Shown here piece after piece: positions 21,526 through 32,413 of a stretch of 64,000 nt of DNA. The notes under the pieces were generated by a model. It was not told the DNA's origin. It worked only from the letters and a program-made list of their open reading frames with translations, and ran no database searches. Position 1 is the first letter of the stretch. Each line of letters opens with the position of its first letter. The stretch spans positions 924,001 to 988,000 of the forward strand of contig NC_089863.1 in the NCBI RefSeq assembly GCF_036373705.1, in the 5' to 3' direction. The position numbers and the translations under genes are program-made. The DNA comes from Amia ocellicauda (taxonomy: Eukaryota > Chordata > Actinopteri > Amiiformes > Amiidae).

Positions 21526-24500
21526 CCTCAGTTGACAGTTACAGATGCGTCAGTGTCTTCCTCTTCGACAAGCTGCGATTCTTCCAGTGCAGATCCAGCG
21601 CTAGAGCAGACAGACGGGCCCTGATGGCGACAGAGAGAGCTGGAGACTTGCCTAGCTGTTGTCTTTGACTGGAAGAAAACGGTGGTGTAGTTGAGGTCGT
21701 CCCACCCCTGTGCTGGAGCGCTGGGGTCCTGTCCTCTCTGTGGGGTGTCTGATGGGCCCACAATGCTGTATATGGCCCCTGTAGCTTCCTGTGTAGAGGT
21801 GGACACAGGGACACAGTGAGTCACTGCTCTGCCACTCTGTGTCTCTGAAGAGTGGGGTCCTGTGCCCATGTGCTGCGGCTGTAGTTTTCCTCCAGTGTCC
21901 TCAATGCCTGTAAGTCAGTTTAACTCACAATATGGATCTGCGACCTCAATATTAGTCAGTATGTAAATATATCACAGGACAGTAAAAGTTTACTGGTATA
22001 TTAGTAGACTTCATATTCATATTAAATCTGTTGTTTAATTGTCAGTGTCTGTACCTTCACTGGAGTCCCAGTGTCTCTGTTGCTCTCCTCTGCAGATGGA
22101 CCAGCCTTCCTCCTTTGGAGCAAACAAGACACACAGAGCAGAGTAAGTAAGTCTCTCTGTCAGCTCTTCTTTTTACACACCGTAAACCTCCCCTTTAATA
22201 TGTCCTGACTGTAACAGTTCACAAGATGTCAAGAAACAACAAGACCAGCGTCCCTTCATCTCACAGTCCACGGCACTTTCTGAGACCCACACAGAGACAC
22301 ACGGCTGTATTCTGTATTGGCAGTTCAGAAGATACAAACTCACACTCATGCAGAGCTGAACCCACTGACCTTCTGACACAGATGAGAATCACTGCAGTGA
22401 CAATACAGACGCACAGCGCACTCCCCAGGACAGCTGCCAGCACTGTCTCCCACTCGGCTGGAGCTCAGAGTCAGAGTAAAAACAGCATCAAATGACATTT
22501 TCAGCAGAGGGACTGAACTGCTTGTGTTGATGTGAAAGACACATATTATTAGATTACTGACACTGACTTTAAATGCCTTAAAGTAATGAACACAGTAAAC
22601 CAGCCTTCAGAGCAGTGTGTGTAATCCCTCAGGTTCTTAATTAACCAGTGAGTCGGGATTTTAACACAGACTGATCTGACAGTTTCCACTGAATGCCACG
22701 CTCATGTCTCTGTGTGTAATACGCACTGTACCTGTTATAGTGAGAGGCACAGCTGTGGAGTTGTGCGCTCCATGTTTATTCTGTGCTTCACAGTAGTACT
22801 GCCCACTGTCTCCAGAACTAAAATTAGAAATGTTCAAACTCTGCCCTGATCCTTTCTCCCAGACAGCCGCTCCACTGCTCTGAAACCAGGAGTATCTCTG
22901 CACTGGTGGGTTTGCATTGCTGCTGCAGGTCAGGGTGACAGGACTGCCTTCCACTATTTCACCAGAGGGGCTGACGGACACCGAGGTGCTCTTTGGGGCG
23001 TCTGGAAGAAAAAGCGATCGACTGTTCAGTTTTTTTTCACTTTCTTAGCAGTGGATAAATATTAAACATATAAAACATAAGCTTTTAAGCGCTTCACTGA
23101 TGGGAGAATGTGCCCCACTACTAAATGCACCATTTGTCTTTGACCGAAATCAATTATTATGTATGGGGAATTTAGATGCACTGTTTTTAACTTATCAATT
23201 GTGATGCGTGTGCACGTTTGTCCTGAAAACTCATGTGAATCAGGTTTGTGGCCAATAAAACACGGCCCCAGAGAAGGACATGGCCAATAGCAAATATTCA
23301 AGTAAATGATACAGAAATTATGAAAACACTGGAAATAAATCCCATTTCAACATGTAAACCCACATTTCACATGTAAATGCTTCAGAAATAATCGTATATA
23401 TGTTTAAATACCCGCATTATAAAAGTTTCAGTTAACTGGTCCAGAGCTGGATGTCCGGGTACCCGAATGTGCCTTGAGCCAGAGACAGCAGATCTGCCCA
23501 TAGGGGAAGCTGCCACGAAACACAGTCTGCGGGGCCACCTGGTCGCAACCAGGAGCACTGTCACTCACTCTCGCCGGATCTTCTCCAGGACCACTGGGAG
23601 AGGGGGGATCGGTGGGAATGCATAGAGAAGATGGTGCAGCCACTTGTGGGCTAATGTGTCAATCACTAGGGTTCGGGAGTGGTCTCGGACAGAGAACCAA
23701 GATGAGACACTCTGAGGGCTGGGTTTGGAAACTCCACCACAAACAGAGCTCTTTACAGCACGCCTGAGTGACCCTCACACAGCTTGCACGATCACGGTGC
23801 AGGTGCATTCACTTAATACAGGTCGCTGGAAGCCTTCTGGGATGCGGCACGAGCGGCGGAGGGGGCGCTCTCTGCTTAGCGCGTGCCTTAGCACTGCCCC
23901 TACCAGGAGGAGCACGATGACCCCGGGCTGGCGGGGGGCGCATGGTGATCTGGTGTCGGAAGTGCGGTGCCCTCTGCCCCTGGATGCCTGGGTGCGAGCC
24001 AGAACTGGAGGCGCGGCAAGAGGGTATGCCTCTGCCAGCTGCCTGGTCTATGTCCCTCTGCTGGATAGAGCGGTTTAACATCTCCTCGACTGACAGCCTG
24101 AAGATGAAGCCTGGGGAGATGGTGGCATCCATGAGGCAAGTGCGGTCTGCCTTTGGCACTTGTCACGTCTGGGAGATCAAAACAACAACAAGGCTGCCAG
24201 GGAGCACCTGCACCGTCTGCGCCACTGCCTGGAGATTCAGGATTTCAACAACCTGGTCTACCCGGTGAATGCCTCCAGTGTGGCATCGCATGCTCTTCTC
24301 CAAGCACTGTGGCCCCTGTGGCGGTGTCTCGGAGATGGCACAGAGAGAGAGAGAGTGCACTGGCGGAGGCGAGGACGAAGAACAGGGGGACCGGGGGCAC
24401 CGTGTGCCTAAAATACAGAGGGTACCGATGCACCGAAGGCACTGAAGGCATGGGGCCACCCTGAGGTGTGCCGAGTAGCGGAACAGCAAGCACCTCGGGG

Positions 24501-27500
24501 GGGTGAGCACCGTGGGCACCTAACACTGAAAGCGCCGAAGTACAAACAGCGCAGAGTCACACGGAGCGCGATAACTTCCACGAGAGCGCCGCGCTGTCTC
24601 AGTGTGGAGGTGGCGGGTGCTATAGGTACTGCCGCACCCATGGACAGGGCAGCGACTCTGATGTGAAACGCAATCAATCCCAGGAAGCTGAGAGACAGAT
24701 CTCCCACAGCTGCGGCCTCGGACTGTGGCATGAAAGTAGCTGGCAGAGAAGCCCCTCAAGCGGGCAAGATCTCTCACGGCAGACCGCCGCTCTGATGTAA
24801 ACAACATGTTTTCAATAAGCTTCCATGGGAAACTAAATAACCCCTCCCCTTTGGGCAATGATTTTGATTTGAAAGATAACAATGTAAACCCAGGGAGGGA
24901 AGAGGGTCACTTCCTCTTTGACTGGAACTTATTGTCTCAACTCCAACTATGAAACTGAGATGCTGTTGGGGGCATCAGTCAACCCTCTTTCTTGTAACAG
25001 CTGCCAAGCAGAGTCAGTTGTCATGATGTCCTTAAAACTTAAAAAAAGAAAATAACATTTAAAGGAGCAGATTTTACCTTTAAGGCAGATCAAGTGCAGA
25101 GTAAACCTGGATGAGAATTGGAGGAAATCATTTAAATGAATCTGACATTGTGCACAGGCTGTAACTGAAGGTACTCACAGTGGACGTCCACAGTGAACCC
25201 TTGAGATCGGGTCTCGCTATACTCTCTTACAGCACAGGAGTAGTTTCCAGAGTCTCTATAGGAAACAGGATTCAAGTGCAGTGTGTTGTTGGGTGTCTGT
25301 GTGTGAGAGATGGGCCGGCCATTCTTAATCCAGGTGATCTGTGTCTGTGTGGAAGAGCAGCTCCCTGTGTCACAGGTCAGGGTCACAGCGTCTCCTTCTC
25401 TCACTGTCCCATTCGCCCCTGATGGGCTCATCTTCACCTGCAGCTCTGATGGGAATTAAAGGGTTCAGGATGACCAGTCAATATGAGATTAAACACCTTT
25501 GCTTATTTCTGAGAATCCCCAATAATTAATTCATATGATTGTCATTTTACAAACATTTTAATTCTGGGAAGAAAATTAATAAAAATATAAATGTGAACAT
25601 GAGTCTTTCAATTCTAATCATTCTCAAATGATAAGGGGACCCTTGTTGTGTGGCATGATGCCATGGCATTGTAGTGTGCAAGTAATGTGCAATGATTCAT
25701 CGCATTCGAGAATCCAGTATTGCAGTCCAGTCCATGAAGCAAATTGCAGATCTGGATTTGTTCTGGCAGGCAGATTTCTGCAGCTCACTGTAAGGAAACA
25801 GGTGTCGGGTGACTCACAGGTATTTTAACGTGCAGTGACAGATAAGACAGCAGTCAGGGGATCAAAACCTCTCATTCCTTATGGATAGGGTGACCAGACG
25901 CCCCACTGGAGAAAACAACGTCTGGAGAAAACTGCAGGGTGAACTAGGTAGGGCGGTGGTGGGCATAGGCTGTGCTGCGCTATATTATCCACAATTGTCT
26001 GCAAACAGCAGCGGATTGCCTTCTGATTGACTTGAGTGTTTTGCAGTGAAAGTGTACAAATACTTTTATATCTATAGTGTTCGAGTGGAGCAGTTTAAAG
26101 ATGTCTGTCAGTTTGTTCATCTGGAGTATTCAAAATTAATACAACACGGCAACATACGTTTTCTCTCCCTTGGCCCAGTTCTTGAGAAGATATTGCTCTT
26201 ATTTGATGCATATTATCTCAAGAAAAGTGCCCAACAATTTTGAGAAAACATTTCATTGACCCGTGCACTAAACTGTGGATTAGCTTTGCAACAAAGCCAA
26301 CAATTAGATGAGCTCATTGACGCTGGTGATAATGTGATCATGTTATCCGGAGTGCAAATACTCTTTTGTTGTTCTTTCAATCCAATTCATGAATTTGTCT
26401 CATATGCAATATTTTATGACAGTATAGCTTTTACAGTTGAAACTGTTCATCTTTGCCTTCTTCAGAGAAGCATAATGTGTTGTTCTGAGTGAAACGCTCT
26501 TTTCTTGCTTCACTCCAATTCATTCTGTACAAACTCAATATACTGTACTTGTGTATTTGATAAAACAATTTGATGTACAGTAAAACAGTAGGCCCTACTC
26601 TGAAAAAAACATTTCTACAACATTATTATCAACTTAATATACATTTCATTTCCATAGTGTTTGTGTGTATCAATATAATATATATATTTAGATATTTACA
26701 TTTTATATATAGATTAGCCTCGTTTTGTGTGCGTGTGTGAAAATAGCTCGTAGCAGGAGACTCGAGATCCTGAGGTAAGTTTTTTTTTTTTTATGTGATT
26801 AATGTTATCCGTACATCTTAATAAAAGAGATTTGTCAGGGTTCAAATATTTTATCATCCAAATTCACTTTAATTGAAATTTATAAGTGTACCTTACGCTA
26901 CACAGGATTGAGCTCACACTGGCCGAGTCTTCTTGCTGAATCTACACTTCAGACACCAGACTCTTGATTAATTAAAACAATCCCAGATCTTACCAGAGAC
27001 AGAGAGAGTCACTCCAGTCCAACCAGTCCATTTACCTCCAGGATGATTGGTTTCAAATCTGAATCTATATGTCCCTCTGTCAGCTGTTCTTATGTCCTTT
27101 ATCTTCAAAGCGCAGTTCTTCTGTTTATTCCCCAGGTACTCTGCTCTGTGTCGGTATTCATGGCTGATTGAACTCCCTCCACTGTGATACACATATGAGG
27201 CGATAAGACAGTCACTATTATTGTGACACCACATCACTGTCTGCACTTCATATTTATAATAATTATTATTATTATCATTAGGATAGTCATATGAACAGGG
27301 CAGGACCACAGAGGAGCCTCTCACAGCACAGATCTTGTCAGGTTGATACCACACAGCCCAGCTCCCACCGAGGACACCTGCAGAAACAGCAGCTCAGTGG
27401 TCAGTGTTGACAGTGAAGAGTCCAGCAGAGCTCAGAGTCATGACAGCCTCACAGGACACAGACAAACCCCAGACACACCGTGCATTGTTAGGAGACAAAC

Positions 27501-27996
27501 TCAATGATTTGATATATATTGTGACAGTGTGTGGGGTTGATCCAGCACTGCCGGGGCTCTCAGGGTCTCCTCCTGCCTCCCAGTACAGGATAGATTTGCT
27601 TATTTAGTTGAGATGCTATGATAGTTGTTTGTCTAAGTCAGCGACTGGGTTTATTTTCAATAAAATAGTTTTTCTCTGCGGAAATTATTTGTCTTGAACA
27701 TTTTGATGTTAATCACAGCATTGTCCACCACTTGCAATTTACACTCTTAATATTTATCCATTCAATTTTCACAATGTTGTCACTATATTACTTTAGTTTG
27801 CAATGTTGATCGGTTGTGATATATACAGACACATTTAACACAGAAGATATCTGTGATGTGATGAGATGTGAGAAACAGTTCAAACAGACGGTGTGCTCTC
27901 TAGTGCGCTGTGCGACACAGTGAGACAGAAGGCAGTGGTACCAGGCAGGAGGAGCAGAGTGGCCCCCAGTGAGCGCAGTGTCTCTTCCACACCCAT
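21526..27996 (-). CDS. CD22/Siglec-like receptor, copy 1
   Basis: Minus-strand exons: leader 27996-27942 (18 residues from MGVEETL), V-set 27377-26994, C2 Ig 25445-25179, C2 Ig 23001-22732, transmembrane 22463-22370, tail 22112-22055, tail 21907-21526. GT/AG borders and phases agree through 22055. The V-set has a cysteine in LPCSY and another in an NCALKIKD strand and lacks the usual YxC cysteine, having YRFRFE instead. This is the intra-sheet disulfide arrangement of Siglecs, with an arginine at the place used for sialic acid. The last exon, in one frame, holds LNYTTV (a canonical ITIM, LxYxxV) and AIYSIV. In the phase left by the preceding exon it instead stops after 28 codons (see findings). 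Predicted type I leukocyte membrane receptor recognising sialylated glycans; ligand and name are inferred. Introns carry DIRS, hAT and LTR remnants. Confidence 0.7.
23405..24750 (-). mobile_element. DIRS-like retrotransposon remnant
   Basis: On the minus strand about 23670-23400 reads LAHKWLHHLLYAFPPIP..VLEKIRRE and then VLLVATRWPRR. This matches the block following reverse transcriptase/RNase H in DIRS/Ngaro tyrosine-recombinase elements (LYAFPP..P, LLVAPxWP). The GC-rich remainder up to about 24750 has overlapping open frames on both strands with no clear domain and may be gag-side sequence. Stops and missing parts show it is dead. It lies in the intron between the two C2 exons of the CD22-like gene and was duplicated with it. 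Confidence 0.55.
26043..26245 (+). mobile_element. hAT-like transposase fragment
   Basis: The frame reads YFYIYSVRVEQFKDVCQFV followed by an HGNIRFLSL motif and VLEKILLLF, resembling the segment of hAT/ZBED-type transposases with the TRWLSL signature. It stops after 65 residues. It is an isolated fragment in an intron of the CD22-like gene and is absent from the other copy. Confidence 0.5.
26866..26910 (+). repeat. 3' end remnant of LTR-like repeat
   Basis: About 45 bp ending ACCTTACGCTACA match the extreme 3' ends of the LTR-like repeats at 8690 and 50912. The flank after it (CAGGATTGAGCTC) is the same as at copy 2. This suggests the element was present before the segmental duplication and was mostly deleted in copy 1. 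Confidence 0.65.
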
Positions 27997-29329
27997 CGCT
28001 GCAGCGTCAGTCCTGTCCTTCTCTCTCGCACTGCAGACACAGGACACAAGAGCTGTAGACACAGTGCAAACGCTCCTGAAATCCTTCCCCAACCCCAACT
28101 GTGTTTATTACAAATCATATTTTTATCCCAAGTCTATGTATTTCAGTAAATAAAATGATCCCTCACCCTTTTCAACTACAGTATATAATTTAGTGAAAGG
28201 CTGTTAAATGCGTACACGTAATTTAGTAATTTTGTTGACCTTTTGTCAAGTTATCAAATCTATGTTTAAACCCACTAATAAATCCTGAATAACAAAAATA
28301 AAAACAAAACAGTTCTATATACGATTTATCGCTTCTTGAACTACTATTGCATTTATGACTAATCAACATTTAATTAAATAATTAGTGAAACATATAGATT
28401 ATAATTCAAATTTGCAATCAAACCTGTACCATGTGAAGATGAATGTGTCTCTGATCACATCATTCAAATGTGAGGAAACACACATATCTCCACACAAACA
28501 TGTCTGTCTACTTTTGTAGCAAATACACCCTCTTGATACCACCAGCGCTTCCGCCCCTCTGATGCCACAGCTTGAAGTTACATGGCGGTTTTGGTGTTTT
28601 CTTTAAATACATATACTGATAGATGACTTTTCATTAATTAAGAAGAAACGTACAATGTTATACACAGCAATATTATTTTATACTTCCACTCATTGATAAC
28701 ACCTGTGAAATCACTGTGACTGTGATCACTGTATTAATAGTCACATGGTGCTACGAGTCCAGTCTGTACTGCAGGAAGACAGACAAGAGAAACAGGCTGA
28801 GGACTCGACTGTCGTGTTGAACTACAGGCAGTGTTTCATCGCTCTCAGTAGCCCAAAATGAAAAACACAACTTTCTAATTATAAATATTGGCTGTATTCA
28901 ATGTGTCCACTAGCCCAGGTATTACTGCTGCTTCTGTCAATGCTATGAGCTGTTACTGTCAATGGAACAAGAACCGAACCCACTTGGTGAATATGAATAT
29001 GCTCTGGAAGATTGATATTAACAGTAGAATACAATTTAAAACCCACAGAAGAAAACACCCAACACCATTCTAGTGGACCATTCTGTAACAGAGAGAATAA
29101 GACTGCAGGACATTCAGAAATGTGTATTACAGCAAAACTGTGTAATTCATCTAAATACTAATATCTAGAACTGTCTCATATGCAGCACTACCCCAGGACA
29201 CATATACAGCACGTCTCATTATTTGTAGAAACATGTTGATAATAACTACACACCCCTATTAAAAACATAATATATAATAGAAGTCTGTGCTCGTATAACA
29301 CAATTGGCCCCTTCTTGTATATTTAAAAT
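27997..29329. other. Upstream flank of CD22-like copy 1; no gene recognised
   Basis: This holds the presumed promoter/5' untranslated region of the minus-strand receptor. It is AT-rich with no clear TATA assignment. The stretch is conserved in copy 2 (52058 onward) apart from a Tc1 insertion there. Confidence 0.45.
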
Positions 29330-29752
29330 ACAGGGGATGTACACACCCCAAGAACAAGCAGGAACTAAAGACACTGCAGTGCAGGCCTGGCAGAGCATCA
29401 CCAGGGAAGAAACCCAGCATCTGGTGACGTCTATGGGTTCAGACTTCAGGCAGTCATTGACTGCAAAGGATGTGCAACCAAGTATTGAAACTCACAATTT
29501 AATTCATGATTATGTTAGTTTGTCCAAATACGTTTGAGCCCCTAAAACTGGGGGAACCACATATAAAAATGGGTGTAATTCCTACACTGTTCACCAAATT
29601 TGGATGTAACTACCCTCAAATGAAATGAAAGTCAAGTCATATTAAATGAAAGTCTACACTTATTGTTTCCTTTCAAATCCATTGTGGTGGAGTACAGAGC
29701 CAAAATGAGGACAACTGTGTCACTGTCCAAATATTTAAGGACCTCACTGTAT
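29330..29752 (+). mobile_element. Tc1-like transposon 3' remnant, copy 1
   Basis: The start encodes AWQSITREETQHLVTSMGSDF, the C-terminal helix pattern of Tc1 transposases (W..I..EE...L..SM). The rest is AT-rich 3' sequence ending in a TCCAAATATTTAAGGACCTC-type terminus (29728-29752). The catalytic domain and left terminus are missing. A duplicate is at 54516-54920. Confidence 0.65.
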
Positions 29753-30183
29753 GAACTGAAGGAAGCCGCCCACAAGCACAAGCAGTGCAATCTGAGGGAG
29801 ATGGAAATATCCTGCTCTATCCTTGCTCTTGCTATTGTACTGATTTGTATTTTAATTACTGCAGATCTGAGGCTGTGCTGAGATCAATGCACAGCTCTGT
29901 GCTGCTGTATGGTGTCAGTGCTGTATTACTCACAGTGGCTCCGGGTCCCTTGGGTTGCTCAGTGTCCAGTGTAGAGAGCTCCTCACACACAGGCTGTGCT
30001 CTGCGCTCTGACTGAGTGCAGTGACACTGCTGACTTCTTCCCTCCACAAAAACATCATCTTTATATAGCATTTAATCTAATTGCCATCTTTAAAATGTAG
30101 GGCACAGAACAGGAAATAACAGCTCACAGATATCTGACCACTGAGAGGGTAACTTTTTTCATTTTATTTTTATGCTAAAGTAC

Positions 30184-30519
30184 AGATGTCACAAATGTAG
30201 CCATCTACACCACCTAGGTTTAAGAAGGCTAGGACCTCTGCGAGTGCGAGTTCATTAAACTGATTAGAAAAATAAAGATACAACAACGTGTACATTTTTA
30301 ACATAACAAGACCGTGAAAAACACCGTGAAATTGCAAACGATTACTGAATAAAAAAATTGTGATCATATGTAAGAAAAGCAATAAAGCAACCCGTGATAT
30401 AAATCAATAAATACGAACAAGATAAAAAATAAGTAAAAACAACCATAATAATTATACAAACATAACGAAACAGGAGAATAATAAAAAAAAAACAGTATAA
30501 ATAGTCACGTCTGTGACAC
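30184..30519. mobile_element. 336-bp insertion present only in copy 1
   Basis: Copy 2 (around 55342) runs straight from CTAAAGTAC to ATACCATC, whereas copy 1 has about 336 bp of AT-rich sequence between the same flanks. Its ends contain ATGTCACA and TGTGACAC, weakly inverted. It is likely a small non-autonomous DNA element; the family is not recognised. Confidence 0.5.
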
Positions 30520-31149
30520 ATACCATCTAAAATGCAACAGAATAAGAAATTGCAGTGAAAATATGTTTTTACAGACGCATAGAAGAGCACAAAGGACATT
30601 AATCAAATGCATCGACCAGCTTCGCACCAAACTGTCATTTCTACACGGGGACGATTGCTCCCCAAAATATTGAACCTCATGTCAGATCAACGTTGTTTCA
30701 GACAAGTGTAAGGAATGCAGAGTTAGACAGACGTGCTTTTGTGAAGCCTCGACTCCACTCTGAACACTAGCTAACATTGGTACATGAATTATAGAGATGT
30801 ACATTTAATTTAATAATCAAACACTTGATCAAGATCAACAATAGTTAATTTGGTAAAGTAAAAACACATTGCTAATGTGTTGTGCTCTTTGAGTTGCACA
30901 CCTGGATATGTGGTGCCAGAATATTATAATATAAAGTGGCCTTACCTGAAACTTACCAAAAGTCGGATAGGAACGAAAACTGCAGTGTGGATGGTTCCCA
31001 TTAAACAGTTAGAAGATGCTGTTGGTCTTCTCTCTTTTGATTGGTTGCTGGTGTCTTATTAATCCAAGGATCATCTTCAATAATGTGGCTGTTTGCCTTG
31101 TTCACGCTGCCCAACCTGCTGTGTAAAGTAAAGTAAATTTTAGCATTCT
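30520..31149. other. No recognisable gene
   Basis: AT-rich sequence; the first 110 bp continue the copy 1/copy 2 homology. No coding domain is seen. Confidence 0.5.
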
Positions 31150-31796
31150 AAAATGCTTCTCCTCTTAAATGCCCAGGCGTTTGCACTACATGATGCCGGA
31201 GAAACAACAAAAGATTGAAGATAGATCGAAGCTGTCTAAGGCATATGAGACAAGGTCATTGGCCTCCATATCGTCAAAGGGGTCCAAAGATTCATCAGCA
31301 ATTGCTGCAGTCAAAGCTCGTGCCACGCTAGTGGCTGCCCGCACCCGAGCTGACTTCTTTAGTCCACGAGCTGAGACCTGAGACACCTGTCAGACTTCAT
31401 CGTACTACCCTGTACAACAATACAAGAGCTTCGCACATGAAAAGTGAAGACGGCATTATGGTACAGCAGCCTGTGAAGCAAACGCCATGCCAGACGACAG
31501 GGCTGAGATACCAACCCCATATTTTGCACATTTTCACACCCACCTGAAGTCCATAGCCCATCACATTCTTGCTCTGGATCCTGAAGCCCAGATTGTACTC
31601 TTGCTGGGTCGTGACATCATCCAAGTCCATAAAGTGCGAGAGCAACGCAATGGTGTTCATGACACCCTCAACGCTCAGCGGCTTGACCTAGGATGGGTCT
31701 TAGCAGGAGATGTCTGCTTAGGCACAGCTCACAAGCCTGCAATCGTCAGCTCTTACTGCACCAATATACTTGACATCAGACGTCCTTCCCTCCTCA
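31150..31796 (+). mobile_element. BEL/Pao retrotransposon remnant
   Basis: Frame 31169-31381 reads like the N-terminal gag helix of fish BEL elements (SKGSKDSSAIAAVKARATL). After a gap, frame 31487-31796 carries PEAQIVLLLGRDIIQVHKV and then QRLDLGWVLAGDVCLGTAHK, the block between protease and reverse transcriptase in BEL/Pao pol. The sequence between, and all of RT and integrase, is missing. It abuts a truncated Tc1-like element at its right end. Confidence 0.75.
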
Positions 31797-32413
31797 AACC
31801 CCTCTGGTACCCTTAAAATAGCACCAAATCCATGTGCTTCTCTTTAATCCCATGTGTACTCTTCACTGTTGTGTTGTTTACCAAGTCAGCTTTCTAATGA
31901 TGTGAAAAAACAGTTTTTTACCCCTCCCCCCCTCCACATTCTGAAATGGGGGGCTGGGGGGATACTTGGTCTGAGTAGGAATACACAGTCTCAGAAAATA
32001 TTGACAATCATGACATATTCTGGAACCAGACAGTCTACTGATCAAAACAAGACCATCCACGTTTTGGTAGAAGAAACACACACCCGTAGAGAGCTCAACA
32101 TGTCAGGATGGAAAACTCTGTTTACAGTGAACTAATACATGATTTTACATAACTGGTAGCCAAGAGAATAAGCTTTCAAACGATGTGCGCATTGTAGGAA
32201 TACAGTGTCACTTCTATGCACAGGAGCTGCGTCACACTGCCAAACAATGCTTAAGAGGGTGTAGTAACACAGTATATAACTCTGAAGTGTTTGGTAACCT
32301 AAACTTTTTTTTTAACCTCTGGCAGTTTACCGCTTACCTTTGTACCATTTCAGGTTATTCTCTGGACTTGAACTGCTTAAATGGGGGTGTTCTAAATCTT
32401 TTGACCGGTAGTG
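31797..32413. mobile_element. Non-autonomous Tc1/mariner-like element, copy 2 (left-truncated)
   Basis: Matches 16781-17621 and 55617-56457; it retains the right terminus GACCGGTAGTG followed by TA (32414-32415) but lacks the left inverted end. It is nearly identical to the copy at 55617 over its length, as expected if both were duplicated together. Confidence 0.75.

Noticed and set aside
25180-25422. Plus-strand open frames opposite the Ig exons (also at 48114)
   Set aside because: They are antisense shadows of the minus-strand C2 Ig exon, which has correct phases and conserved cysteines.
27893-28153. Plus-strand 86-residue frame conserved in both duplication copies
   Set aside because: Conservation follows from the recent segmental duplication; the minus strand holds the leader exon of the receptor here.
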